Shown here one piece after another: positions 25,411 through 32,670 of a stretch of DNA of 64,000 nucleotides. Origin of the DNA: Sphingobacteriaceae bacterium (GTDB lineage Bacteria > Bacteroidota > Bacteroidia > B-17B0 > Aurantibacillaceae). A program made the translations under genes and the position numbers. How positions within the stretch are numbered: the stretch's first letter is position 1; each line of letters opens with the position of its first letter. The stretch spans positions 1 to 64,000 of the forward strand of contig CANKBS010000019.1 in NCBI GenBank assembly GCA_947480015.1. Direction: 5' to 3'. The notes under the pieces were generated by a model that saw only the letters and a program-made list of their open reading frames with translations, was not told the DNA's origin and searched no databases.

Positions 25411-26169
25411 ATGACTAAGCAGGAAGCCTTATTTAATTATACATTACGACTGGGTGATACCAGTTTGATACTTGCACAACGCTTAAGCGAGTGGACAGGT
25501 CATGGCCCTTTTCTGGAAGAAGATTTGGCCCTTACAAATATTGCCTTGGATATTTTTGGTCGCGCAAAAAGTTTACTCGAATATGCCGCAAAAGTTGAAA
25601 ATAAAGGAAAAACAGAAGATGACTTGGCTTTTTTTAGAAATGACCGAGAGTATTTTAACGCTTTAATTACCGAACAACCAAATGGTGATTATGCCAAGAC
25701 TATTTTACGGCAGGCTTTTATTGATTGTTTTGATTTGATGTTTTATACAGAATTAAGCAACACAAAAGATGCAACACTAGTTGGGATCTCACAAAAATCG
25801 ATTAAAGAAATTACTTATCACAAACGTCATAGCTTTAGCTGGGTAAAACGTTTTGGAAACGGCACCGAGGAAAGTTTAACGCGCCTTCAACAAGGCTTTG
25901 ATGAATTATGGCCCTTTACCGGTGAGCTTTTTGAAATGAATGAAGTGGATGAAGTGTTATTGAAAGATGGTTTGGCCGTTGATCTCAGTAGATTAAAAGC
26001 TGTTTGGGAAAAGGAAATTGGCGATTTATTAAACGAATCACATGTTCAAATTCCTGAAAGCACTTACATTCAAACCGGCAGTCGTAAAGGCCTGCACAGC
26101 GAACACTTAGGTTATATACTGGCCGAAATGCAATCTTTACCAAGAATGCATCCAACAGCTAAGTGGTAA
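25411..26169 (+). CDS. paaC: phenylacetyl-CoA 1,2-epoxidase structural subunit C
   Basis: A 252-residue ferritin-like subunit that scaffolds PaaA. Recognised by LRLGDTSLILAQRLSEWTGH, DLALTNIALDIFGRAKSLL and the C-terminal GRKGLHSEHLGYILAEMQSL seen in PaaC (here SRKGLHSEH). The stop is four bases before the small membrane ORF at 26174. Confidence 0.95.
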   Translation: MTKQEALFNYTLRLGDTSLILAQRLSEWTGHGPFLEEDLALTNIALDIFGRAKSLLEYAAKVENKGKTEDDLAFFRNDREYFNALITEQPNGDYAKTILRQAFIDCFDLMFYTELSNTKDATLVGISQKSIKEITYHKRHSFSWVKRFGNGTEESLTRLQQGFDELWPFTGELFEMNEVDEVLLKDGLAVDLSRLKAVWEKEIGDLLNESHVQIPESTYIQTGSRKGLHSEHLGYILAEMQSLPRMHPTAKW

Positions 26170-26173
26170 TTTT

Positions 26174-26281
26174 ATGAGACTGAAAGAAAAATGGAATAAA
26201 TACGCGCCTTATTTTGTAGATGTTTGGCAGTATCTGATCATCATTGTGATCATGGTAATAGCAGCTATATTCATACTTTAA
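26174..26281 (+). CDS. 35-residue single-pass membrane protein in the paa operon
   Basis: ATG four bases after the paaC stop; 36 codons including TAA. An amphipathic, charged N terminus (MRLKEKWNKYAPYF) precedes one strong hydrophobic helix (YLIIIVIMVIAAIFIL) reaching the C terminus, so N-in/C-out topology is likely. The tight spacing suggests co-translation with PaaC. Possibly a membrane tether or chaperone for the epoxidase, which is otherwise soluble; that role is speculation. No family is recognised. Confidence 0.55.
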   Translation: MRLKEKWNKYAPYFVDVWQYLIIIVIMVIAAIFIL

Positions 26282-26348
26282 ACGAAACTGAGTTAACGGA
26301 TACTTGCGCTTAGTTTTGTTTTATAAACAAATAACAACCTGCAAAAAT

Positions 26349-26386
26349 CTTAGTGAGCCTAAGTGTCATCAGTGCCTTAGTGGTTA
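26349..26386. repeat. dispersed ACTAAGG-type repeat before paaD
   Basis: CTTAGTG, CCTAAGTG, CAGTG and CCTTAGTGG units matching the copy at 391-431. It ends two bases before the paaD ATG, so it forms the paaD leader. Confidence 0.55.
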
Positions 26387-26387
26387 A

Positions 26388-26873
26388 ATGGAAAACAAAG
26401 AAACAATACGCAACTTACTCCACCAAATTCCCGATCCGGAAATTCCGGTTATTTCTATTGTCGAATTAGGCGTAATCCGGGATGTTTTGCTCGATTCAAA
26501 AAACATTGAAGTCATCATAACGCCTACCTATAGTGGTTGCCCCGCTATGAAACAAATGGAAGATGATATTCGTAAAAAATTAATCGAAGCCGGCTTTGAG
26601 ACCATAAAAATCACAACGGTTTATGCACCCGCCTGGACCACTGACTGGCTCAGCGAAGCTGCCAAAGAAAAACTACGAAAATACGGCATTGCTCCACCAG
26701 AAGAAAGCACAACCGATAAATCGTTTTTAAGTCATCAACCTAAAAACATCACTTGCCCGCGCTGCAAAAGCAAAAACACGGCTATGGTTTCTCAGTTTGG
26801 CAGCACCGCCTGCAAGGCATTGTATAAGTGCAACGATTGTTTAGAAGCCTTCGATTATTTTAAATGTATTTAA
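26388..26873 (+). CDS. paaD: phenylacetyl-CoA epoxidase assembly protein PaaD
   Basis: A 161-residue MIP18/SufT-family protein thought to help insert iron into the epoxidase. It has IPDPEIPVISIVELGVIRDV at the N terminus, the TYSGCPAM motif with the conserved Cys, and a C-terminal zinc ribbon with CPRCKSK and CNDCLEAFDYFKC. About 106 bases separate it from the sORF, so it may be the distal gene of the same operon. Confidence 0.93.
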   Translation: MENKETIRNLLHQIPDPEIPVISIVELGVIRDVLLDSKNIEVIITPTYSGCPAMKQMEDDIRKKLIEAGFETIKITTVYAPAWTTDWLSEAAKEKLRKYGIAPPEESTTDKSFLSHQPKNITCPRCKSKNTAMVSQFGSTACKALYKCNDCLEAFDYFKCI

Positions 26874-26889
26874 TCGTATTAAATTTTTT

Positions 26890-26947
26890 CTTTAATCTTT
26901 AATCTTTAATCTTTAATCTGCAATCTTTAATATGCAATCTGCAATCC
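26890..26947. repeat. heptamer array (TTTAATC/TGCAATC) between paaD and the GT gene
   Basis: About eight units of TTTAATC, TGCAATC and one TATGCAATC. Same unit family as 3671-3770 and again between convergent genes. Confidence 0.8.
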
Positions 26948-26953
26948 CTTGCC

Positions 26954-27826
26954 TCAAAGCACTCTGTAATTCCTATTCTCCCCAACGCGCCAGCCGCTTA
27001 ATTTTTCCACCCAAAACAAAAAACGGTATTTAAAATTGGTTTTTACTCTGGAGCGATCGTATGTAAAGATCCATGTAGCTTGTTGAATGCGATTAGCAAC
27101 CACCTTAGGATGCGATCCCTTATAAATTTCAAGCAGATCAATATTACTGTAATCAAATTCTTCCACTTCAAGAATGTTTTTTTTCATCCATTCATCATCA
27201 TGCCACATTTTGTGAAAGGAGCTTTGTTTGGCTTGCTGCGCCTGTGGCGATTTCACCCAGCCATAATGATAAATAAACGCGCCGGTAGATTTTACCCGTA
27301 ATTTTTTATCATCACCGGTTCTAAAACCCTGAGCATCTTTATAAGATCGGATGGCTTTGTTGTTTTTAATAATCCGAATTTCGTGTTTGTACCAACGTCT
27401 GCCAATACCTATGTATGAATAATGTCCGTAAAAATGTTTGTATTCAAATAATAAGCCATCCACGGCTGCATCATCCTTATAAGTAAGCATGGCTTGTTTT
27501 AATGTTGGCAAATCTTCTTCATGAACACATTCATCGCTCTGAATGTAAAAACACCAATCGAAGTCGTTTGGAATCTGATCAAAGACCACATTGGTTTCGA
27601 TGGATAAAATTTCCCCACCTTTCCGCATTTTATCATCCCAAATGGTATCAATAATTATTAGTTTATCCGACTTTATACTTTCAATGAGTTGGCGGGTCCC
27701 GTCATCACTCTTTCCTACACCCACATAAAAAGCATCGCAAAGGGGTAAAATGGAAGTGATGGCTTCCACCACAGGGTAGTCAAATTTTAATGCGTTTCTT
27801 ATAATTGTAAATCCTGCTATGCGCAT
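26954..27826 (-). CDS. GT2-like glycosyltransferase
   Basis: A 290-residue protein, probably a GT-A fold related to family 2. The N terminus MRIAGFTIIRNALKFDYPVVEAI and the spacing CDAFYVGVGKSDDGT fit the nucleotide-binding start of the group. WCFYIQSDECVHEED holds the likely metal-binding acidic motif, and IYHYGWVKSP is a C-terminal catalytic-region block. The sugar is unknown. Ten bases downstream of tamL on the same strand, so possibly co-transcribed. Confidence 0.75.
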   Translation of the reverse strand: MRIAGFTIIRNALKFDYPVVEAITSILPLCDAFYVGVGKSDDGTRQLIESIKSDKLIIIDTIWDDKMRKGGEILSIETNVVFDQIPNDFDWCFYIQSDECVHEEDLPTLKQAMLTYKDDAAVDGLLFEYKHFYGHYSYIGIGRRWYKHEIRIIKNNKAIRSYKDAQGFRTGDDKKLRVKSTGAFIYHYGWVKSPQAQQAKQSSFHKMWHDDEWMKKNILEVEEFDYSNIDLLEIYKGSHPKVVANRIQQATWIFTYDRSRVKTNFKYRFLFWVEKLSGWRVGENRNYRVL

Positions 27827-27835
27827 ACTATCATT

Positions 27836-30373
27836 TTAAAAGGGATAACCAATACCAAAGTTAGCAACGGTGTATTGCCAAGGTTTTTTGTCAATTGTCC
27901 ATCGGTTACCTTGTGCAAATTTAGGATCTTTAAGCGGAGCAGCGAGATCTAATCGTAAAACAAAAAAGGTCAAATCCCAACGTAAACCAAAGCCGCCACC
28001 AATGGCAATCTGATCTAAAAATTTATTGGCTAAAAATTCAGCGCCGGGTTTATTTTCATCGGGCTGCAAGCGCCAAATATTGCCGGCATCCACAAAAAAC
28101 GCGCCATGAAATGTTTTTATGATGTGAAAACGGTATTCAATATTTCCTTCCAATAAAATATCTCCTATTTTATCGTAACGCGTTGTACTCTTACTCGGAT
28201 CGTATGCCCCTGGGCCCAAGGTACGGGCACGCCAAGCGCGCACACCATTTGGACCGCCGCTAAAAAAACTTTGTTCATAAGGTAATACACCTAAATTGGT
28301 GAGCGGTTTGCCAATGCCGGCTGCCACACGGTATACCATGCGGCTTTTTTTATGTATGGGGACATAAATCCTGAAATCAATATCGGTTTTTACAAACTGA
28401 GCAAAGGGGATCTTGAATAATTCATAGTGACCGGCAGAGTCAGCTTTTTGTCCGCTTACAATATAAAGCTGACGTAATAAGTTGCCCGAAGATTGTAAAT
28501 TAAATTTTACAAAGTAGGCAGTGCGTTGTCCTGTTGTGGAGTTTTCGCGTGAGGTGTAGGTGAGTCCGTATTTGCTTAGAGTAGTAATGTGATCTTGAAA
28601 CGAATTCAGAATAAAGGCATCGTGTAATTTTTCTAAGGTATCCTGATACGATTTAACCAGTTTAGCATTTACCAAATACGCTTCAATAGGAATGATGTCA
28701 TGTTTTAATCTTCCACCAAGTGTTCTGAAACTTAAACCATAGTTAATATTTGTAATGATACGTGAGAACAAAGGACTGGACTGGTAATTAAGCGATGATT
28801 TAATATAAGTACGAGGCAATTGATCTTTATGAAAAGGGAGTAATGAGAAAGGGAAAAGGGCACGGGGCACCGAAAAACTTAACTGTGGTCCGAATTGAAT
28901 GGTGCTAAAGGTTTGTTGCAGGTTTTTAAAGTCAGTAATATCATTTACCGAATTAATGTAGCTGGTATCTTTCGATAATTGTTTTTGCGCGGCTACTGCC
29001 CCCTGAATTTTTATTTCAAGTAATTCGCCTCCTTTAAAGGTACTACGATTTTGGTATACTAAGCTACCATCAATACCTAGGTTTCCTGATGTATTTGTGC
29101 CTTCAGTTTCAGCCGTGAGCGATTGTTTGATAAGTGGATTACACATGATGTAACAATCTAAACGGTTGGTATAATCATCGTTAACATAAAACTTAACCGT
29201 TACGTTTTTAAATAAGCCCAATCCCAATAGTTGTTTATAGGTTTGTTGTGCCGTGTCTTTACTGTAAAGCTGCCCCTTATAAATATCGGCATTGGTAGTA
29301 ATTAAACTTTGGCGGTAAGCAAGCGGTTTGTTAACTAAAAAAAGAAGACCATGTTTTTTTGCATGGATGGTGTCTTTAAAAACCGCATCGTGCATATTAC
29401 CTAGTACCTGATCGGTAATAATATACACATTTTCAATTATAAATTGTGGGTGATTTACGTAAACCATAGAATCGTTCGCTGAATTATTGGGCTTCATGAA
29501 TTTTTTTAAACGTATAGCTAAAGCTACGGTATGGTTGGCATGGGCAGTATCGGCATAAAAATTAAGATAGGCGTTCTCAAAATAATAATAGCCTTTATTT
29601 AGAGCAAAATCAGTAATGCGTTGTTGTTCTAATTTAAAGGTCTCTTCATCGTACTGCATACCTCTTTTGAGAAGACTGTTTACGGTGTCGCGTAAAATCA
29701 TTTCGCCCAATTGTTTATCCTCCAGGTCGTATTTGATGACATTTACGGTATAAGCATGTTCGGGATGCAGGATATAATGAATGGCAACACGTTTTGAATT
29801 TCTTCCAACAAGGATACTATCACTCACATGATTATTAAAATAACCTTTGCTGAATAAGTACTTGCTTAATTGAAAACGGGTTTGGCCGGTTAAGGTGGAA
29901 TCAAATATTACGGCGGGCTCACCAATCTCGCGCACGCTTTCAATCATCATCGGACTTTCCTTATCCTTTAATTTAGGCACTCTTGGTTTTTTACCTTTTT
30001 TAATCCGAGCCTCATTTTTCTTTTCAAAACGACGCACCTTATCCGAATTTTTTTTATCGTAACTTAAATTACGCTTTATTCTTCTTTCTGAAATAGTTTG
30101 TTCATCAAATAAATTATACCACCAAACAAAAAAATCTACTTTTCGAGCTAATTTTCTATTTGGTTTTTGACGAAAAAAGGCTTCTAAATTTTCGGAGGGG
30201 ATATTGGTTTCTTTGGCGTTTTTTACTTCCACCCTATCAACAATGTATTCGTTGGGTAGTAATTTTTTAGTAGGATTACACGCGCCGAATATAAAAAGAG
30301 ATAATATACCCAATAACAAGCTAACTTGTTTTGAACAGGCCCAAAGCCTGATTATTTTTGCTTGTAAGTTCAA
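27836..30373 (-). CDS. tamL: TamL-type BamA/TamA-family outer-membrane lipoprotein
   Basis: An 845-residue Omp85-superfamily protein. The N terminus has a lipoprotein signal (LLLGILSLFIFGAC, lipidated Cys ~32) followed by NPTKKLLPNEYIVDRVEV, the usual start of the Bacteroidota TamL group. POTRA-like domains occupy the first half (TRFQLSKYLFSKGYFNN). The C-terminal barrel includes the FSGGPNGVRAWRARTLGPGAY loop with the conserved arginine and ends GIGYPF with a terminal Phe. It is expected to work with TamB in outer-membrane biogenesis; no tamB is in the window. Confidence 0.88.
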   Translation of the reverse strand: MNLQAKIIRLWACSKQVSLLLGILSLFIFGACNPTKKLLPNEYIVDRVEVKNAKETNIPSENLEAFFRQKPNRKLARKVDFFVWWYNLFDEQTISERRIKRNLSYDKKNSDKVRRFEKKNEARIKKGKKPRVPKLKDKESPMMIESVREIGEPAVIFDSTLTGQTRFQLSKYLFSKGYFNNHVSDSILVGRNSKRVAIHYILHPEHAYTVNVIKYDLEDKQLGEMILRDTVNSLLKRGMQYDEETFKLEQQRITDFALNKGYYYFENAYLNFYADTAHANHTVALAIRLKKFMKPNNSANDSMVYVNHPQFIIENVYIITDQVLGNMHDAVFKDTIHAKKHGLLFLVNKPLAYRQSLITTNADIYKGQLYSKDTAQQTYKQLLGLGLFKNVTVKFYVNDDYTNRLDCYIMCNPLIKQSLTAETEGTNTSGNLGIDGSLVYQNRSTFKGGELLEIKIQGAVAAQKQLSKDTSYINSVNDITDFKNLQQTFSTIQFGPQLSFSVPRALFPFSLLPFHKDQLPRTYIKSSLNYQSSPLFSRIITNINYGLSFRTLGGRLKHDIIPIEAYLVNAKLVKSYQDTLEKLHDAFILNSFQDHITTLSKYGLTYTSRENSTTGQRTAYFVKFNLQSSGNLLRQLYIVSGQKADSAGHYELFKIPFAQFVKTDIDFRIYVPIHKKSRMVYRVAAGIGKPLTNLGVLPYEQSFFSGGPNGVRAWRARTLGPGAYDPSKSTTRYDKIGDILLEGNIEYRFHIIKTFHGAFFVDAGNIWRLQPDENKPGAEFLANKFLDQIAIGGGFGLRWDLTFFVLRLDLAAPLKDPKFAQGNRWTIDKKPWQYTVANFGIGYPF

Positions 30374-30399
30374 GTGGGCTTAATAAAATATGCTAATTT

Positions 30400-30404
30400 A
30401 GGAG
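30400..30404 (+). promoter_or_regulatory. Shine-Dalgarno AGGAG
   Basis: AGGAG five bases before ATG 30410. Such sites are uncommon in this window, and this one decides the start of the methyltransferase gene against GTG 30374. Confidence 0.7.
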
Positions 30405-30409
30405 AAATT

Positions 30410-31177
30410 ATGCTTAGTAAAAATCAAATCAAGGAAATACAATCGTTACGCTTGAAAAAATTCAGGGATGAACAAAATACCTTCATTGCTGAAGGAATAA
30501 AAACGGTTGCTGAAATCATTGAACAGGCGCCAATTCTATTGCAAGAAATTTTCGCCACTAAAGATTTTATTTACCAATATAAAACCAAACTCCGTCAATT
30601 AAACATCCATTTTACCGAAGTGTCGGAAGATGAGTTAAAAAAAATAAGCCTGCAAAGCACCCCTAACCATGCTTTAGCACTCTGTAATTATTTTAAAGAG
30701 AAGAAAGATAAGTTTGATTTTACGACTAATTTTTCTTTTTACCTCGATGACGTGCGTGATCCGGGAAATTTTGGCACGATTGTTCGATTGGCTAACTGGT
30801 TTGGAGTTTCAACCATTTATGCGTCGGAGACTAGCTGTGATTTTTATAACCCTAAGGTCATTCAATCTACCATGGGTGCTTTTTTACGGGTAGCAGTGAA
30901 GTATGCCGAATTAGAACAACTCATTGCTTCCGAAAAAATTAAAACCGTTTATGGCGCAGTACTTACCGGCAAAAATTTGTATCAGCAAAAACTACAACAG
31001 GGCTTAATTGTGATAGGTAATGAAGCTAACGGCATCAGCGAATTGAATTTAAAGCAAATCACACATCCACTCACTATTCCCTCGCATCAAAACAATGGTA
31101 CCGAGTCGCTCAATGCGGCTATGGCCACCTCCATCATTGCCTCCGAATTTTTCAGGCAATTAAAAGTACAGTCTTAA
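30410..31177 (+). CDS. TrmH/SpoU-family RNA 2'-O-methyltransferase
   Basis: A 255-residue SPOUT methyltransferase acting on rRNA or tRNA ribose. An N-terminal substrate-binding domain (LKKFRDEQNTFIAEGIKTVAE) precedes the catalytic domain. Motif 1 is DVRDPGNFGTIVRLANWFG, motif 2 is IVIGNEANGIS and motif 3 is ESLNAAMATSIIASEFF. These build the trefoil knot. The start is set by the AGGAG site; the longer GTG frame would abut tamL. Divergent from tamL. Confidence 0.9.
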   Translation: MLSKNQIKEIQSLRLKKFRDEQNTFIAEGIKTVAEIIEQAPILLQEIFATKDFIYQYKTKLRQLNIHFTEVSEDELKKISLQSTPNHALALCNYFKEKKDKFDFTTNFSFYLDDVRDPGNFGTIVRLANWFGVSTIYASETSCDFYNPKVIQSTMGAFLRVAVKYAELEQLIASEKIKTVYGAVLTGKNLYQQKLQQGLIVIGNEANGISELNLKQITHPLTIPSHQNNGTESLNAAMATSIIASEFFRQLKVQS

Positions 31178-31187
31178 GGGTTTACCA

Positions 31188-31610
31188 TTACTTTTTTGAC
31201 ACTACACCTTTGTACCGAAGTTGTTGATCACCACGAGGGTCGTTGCTTTTTAAGTAAACGCTTCGATCTTGGCGACCATATACACTGGCTGTATTAAAAA
31301 TAACCGTAACCGTCATACTTTGTCCGGGCAATAAGGGTTGTCTCGAAAATTCGACGCTGGTGCAGGAGCAAGATACTTCCGCTTCGGTAATGACTAAGGG
31401 TGCCTTGCCGGTATTGCACACGTGGTAGTTGTTACGAATAACATCGCCCCGTTTTGCGAAACCAAAATTTACTTTGGCGTTCTTTACCTGCAGTTTGGCT
31501 TGCGAGAAAGCAAATGAAGTCATAACTAGGCAGCATAGGAGTATAACCGACTTGAAACAAAAAATCCCGCACGTGGCGGGATTTTTTAACGGTTGTGGTT
31601 GACTATCCAC
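31188..31610 (-). CDS. DUF1573 protein, third tandem copy (uncertain start)
   Basis: The exported part, from about SQAKLQVKN, carries a DUF1573 Ig-like fold: VNFGFAKRGDVIRNNYHVCNTGKAPLVI, SCSCTSVEFSRQPLLPG and the C-terminal SNDPRGDQ. The hydrophobic signal SVILLCCLVMTSFAFS lies upstream of the only nearby ATG (31523), which would truncate it. GTG 31610 keeps the signal but reads through the terminator hairpin at 31561-31585. A rare ATT start just past the hairpin is also possible. The longest frame, from 31673, overlaps the previous gene by 71 bases. Confidence 0.7.
   Translation of the reverse strand: MDSQPQPLKNPATCGIFCFKSVILLCCLVMTSFAFSQAKLQVKNAKVNFGFAKRGDVIRNNYHVCNTGKAPLVITEAEVSCSCTSVEFSRQPLLPGQSMTVTVIFNTASVYGRQDRSVYLKSNDPRGDQQLRYKGVVSKK
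31561..31585 (-). terminator. perfect-stem terminator between DUF1573 genes
   Basis: A 10-base perfect stem (AAAATCCCGC with its complement) around a 5-base loop, followed on the minus strand by a T-rich run. It lies 18 bases past the second DUF1573 stop and inside the likely 5' end of the third gene. Confidence 0.75.
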
Positions 31611-32040
31611 CAGTACTAACTTTTGGTTTAATTTCACCTTTGATACGAACTTTTTTTGTTGCGAATTTAGCATTGGACGTTACGGTTACGTTTTTTTCAA
31701 AACGACCTTCACGCTTGGTGTCATATTTTACTTTAATAACACCACTTTTACCCGGTAAAATTGGTTCTTGTGGCCAACCCGGCTTACCATCAATGGTAGT
31801 AGCGGTACAACCACATTCACCAGATACTGAAGTAATGGTTAAGGGTGTTCTGCCGGTATTCGTAAATTTAAATTCACGTAAACCATTGGCATCGTAATCA
31901 ATAACGCCATAATCCAACACTTCATTCTCAAATTTAATATCCGGTGCATTTGGATCCATATTTGGAATAACCGATTCCTGAGCCTTCACACCGAAGTTCA
32001 AACCTAACATAAGAACGAGTAACGAAAAAATCTTTTTCAT
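31603..32040 (-). CDS. DUF1573 exported protein, second tandem copy
   Basis: 145 residues. The signal peptide (1-20) ends GVKA. The mature DUF1573 domain has VLDYGVIDYDANGLREFKFTNTG, a Cys-rich turn GECGCTAT, and PILPGKSGVIKVKYDTKREGRF, then KGEIKP. The family is a periplasmic Ig-like domain of unknown function that is expanded in Bacteroidota. Twenty-two bases from the upstream copy, so one transcript. Confidence 0.85.
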   Translation of the reverse strand: MKKIFSLLVLMLGLNFGVKAQESVIPNMDPNAPDIKFENEVLDYGVIDYDANGLREFKFTNTGRTPLTITSVSGECGCTATTIDGKPGWPQEPILPGKSGVIKVKYDTKREGRFEKNVTVTSNAKFATKKVRIKGEIKPKVSTGG

Positions 32041-32062
32041 AGCTTCAATAAATATTTAAATA

Positions 32063-32551
32063 TTAACCTTTCTTTTCAACAGGAGCCCCTGCAGGAGTTG
32101 GGTTTTGAGGAAATGCCTCTTCAACCGGTTTTACTTCAACAGTTCCTTTAATGGTTAACACAATGTTTCCGCTTTTTGCGTTTGAATTAACAGTAACTGT
32201 TTTGTAGATGCCACCCGGACGGTTGGTATCGTATTTTACTTTGATAATTCCGTTTTTACCTGGAAGGATCGGTTCTTTTGGACACTCAGGAACAGTACAA
32301 CCGCAACTGCCTTGGCAATTGGTGATTACCAATGGTTCTTTACCGTTGTTGGTAAATTTAAACTCACACACACCATTTCCGCCTTGAGGAATAGTTCCAT
32401 AATCGTGTACCATTTTGTCCATTTTAATATCTGCAAGACTCGTTGGTACAGCGGCATCAGTAGCGCCAGCAGCAGCAGCATGTCCGTCTTGTGCAAATGT
32501 TAAAGCAGATAGCCCTGCTACTAAACCCAGAGTAAAAATTAGTTTTTTCAT
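32063..32551 (-). CDS. DUF1573 exported protein, first tandem copy
   Basis: 162 residues. The signal peptide (1-20) ends LTFAQ. An Ala-rich linker precedes the DUF1573 domain: MVHDYGTIPQGGNGVCEFKFTNNG, CQGSCGCTVPECPKEPILPG, KVKYDTNRPGGIY. The tail is Pro-rich. It is the promoter-proximal gene of the trio and diverges from valS. The Cys-rich turn CxxSCGCxxxxC could bind a metal or form disulfides in the periplasm. Confidence 0.85.
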   Translation of the reverse strand: MKKLIFTLGLVAGLSALTFAQDGHAAAAGATDAAVPTSLADIKMDKMVHDYGTIPQGGNGVCEFKFTNNGKEPLVITNCQGSCGCTVPECPKEPILPGKNGIIKVKYDTNRPGGIYKTVTVNSNAKSGNIVLTIKGTVEVKPVEEAFPQNPTPAGAPVEKKG

Positions 32552-32597
32552 GTTTGGTTTTTTTTATTTAATTAGAATTAATGCTAAAATCGTGCCA

Positions 32598-32605
32598 TAA
32601 AGATA
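32598..32605 (-). promoter_or_regulatory. -7-like box TATCTTTA of the DUF1573 operon
   Basis: Seven of eight positions match TANNTTTG on the minus strand, 46 bases upstream of the first DUF1573 ATG. Confidence 0.35.
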
Positions 32606-32670
32606 TTATAAACACGGGTTTGTTTGCGTAATTTTACGAAATTTAACAAAATATTTTTTAATAGTTTAAC

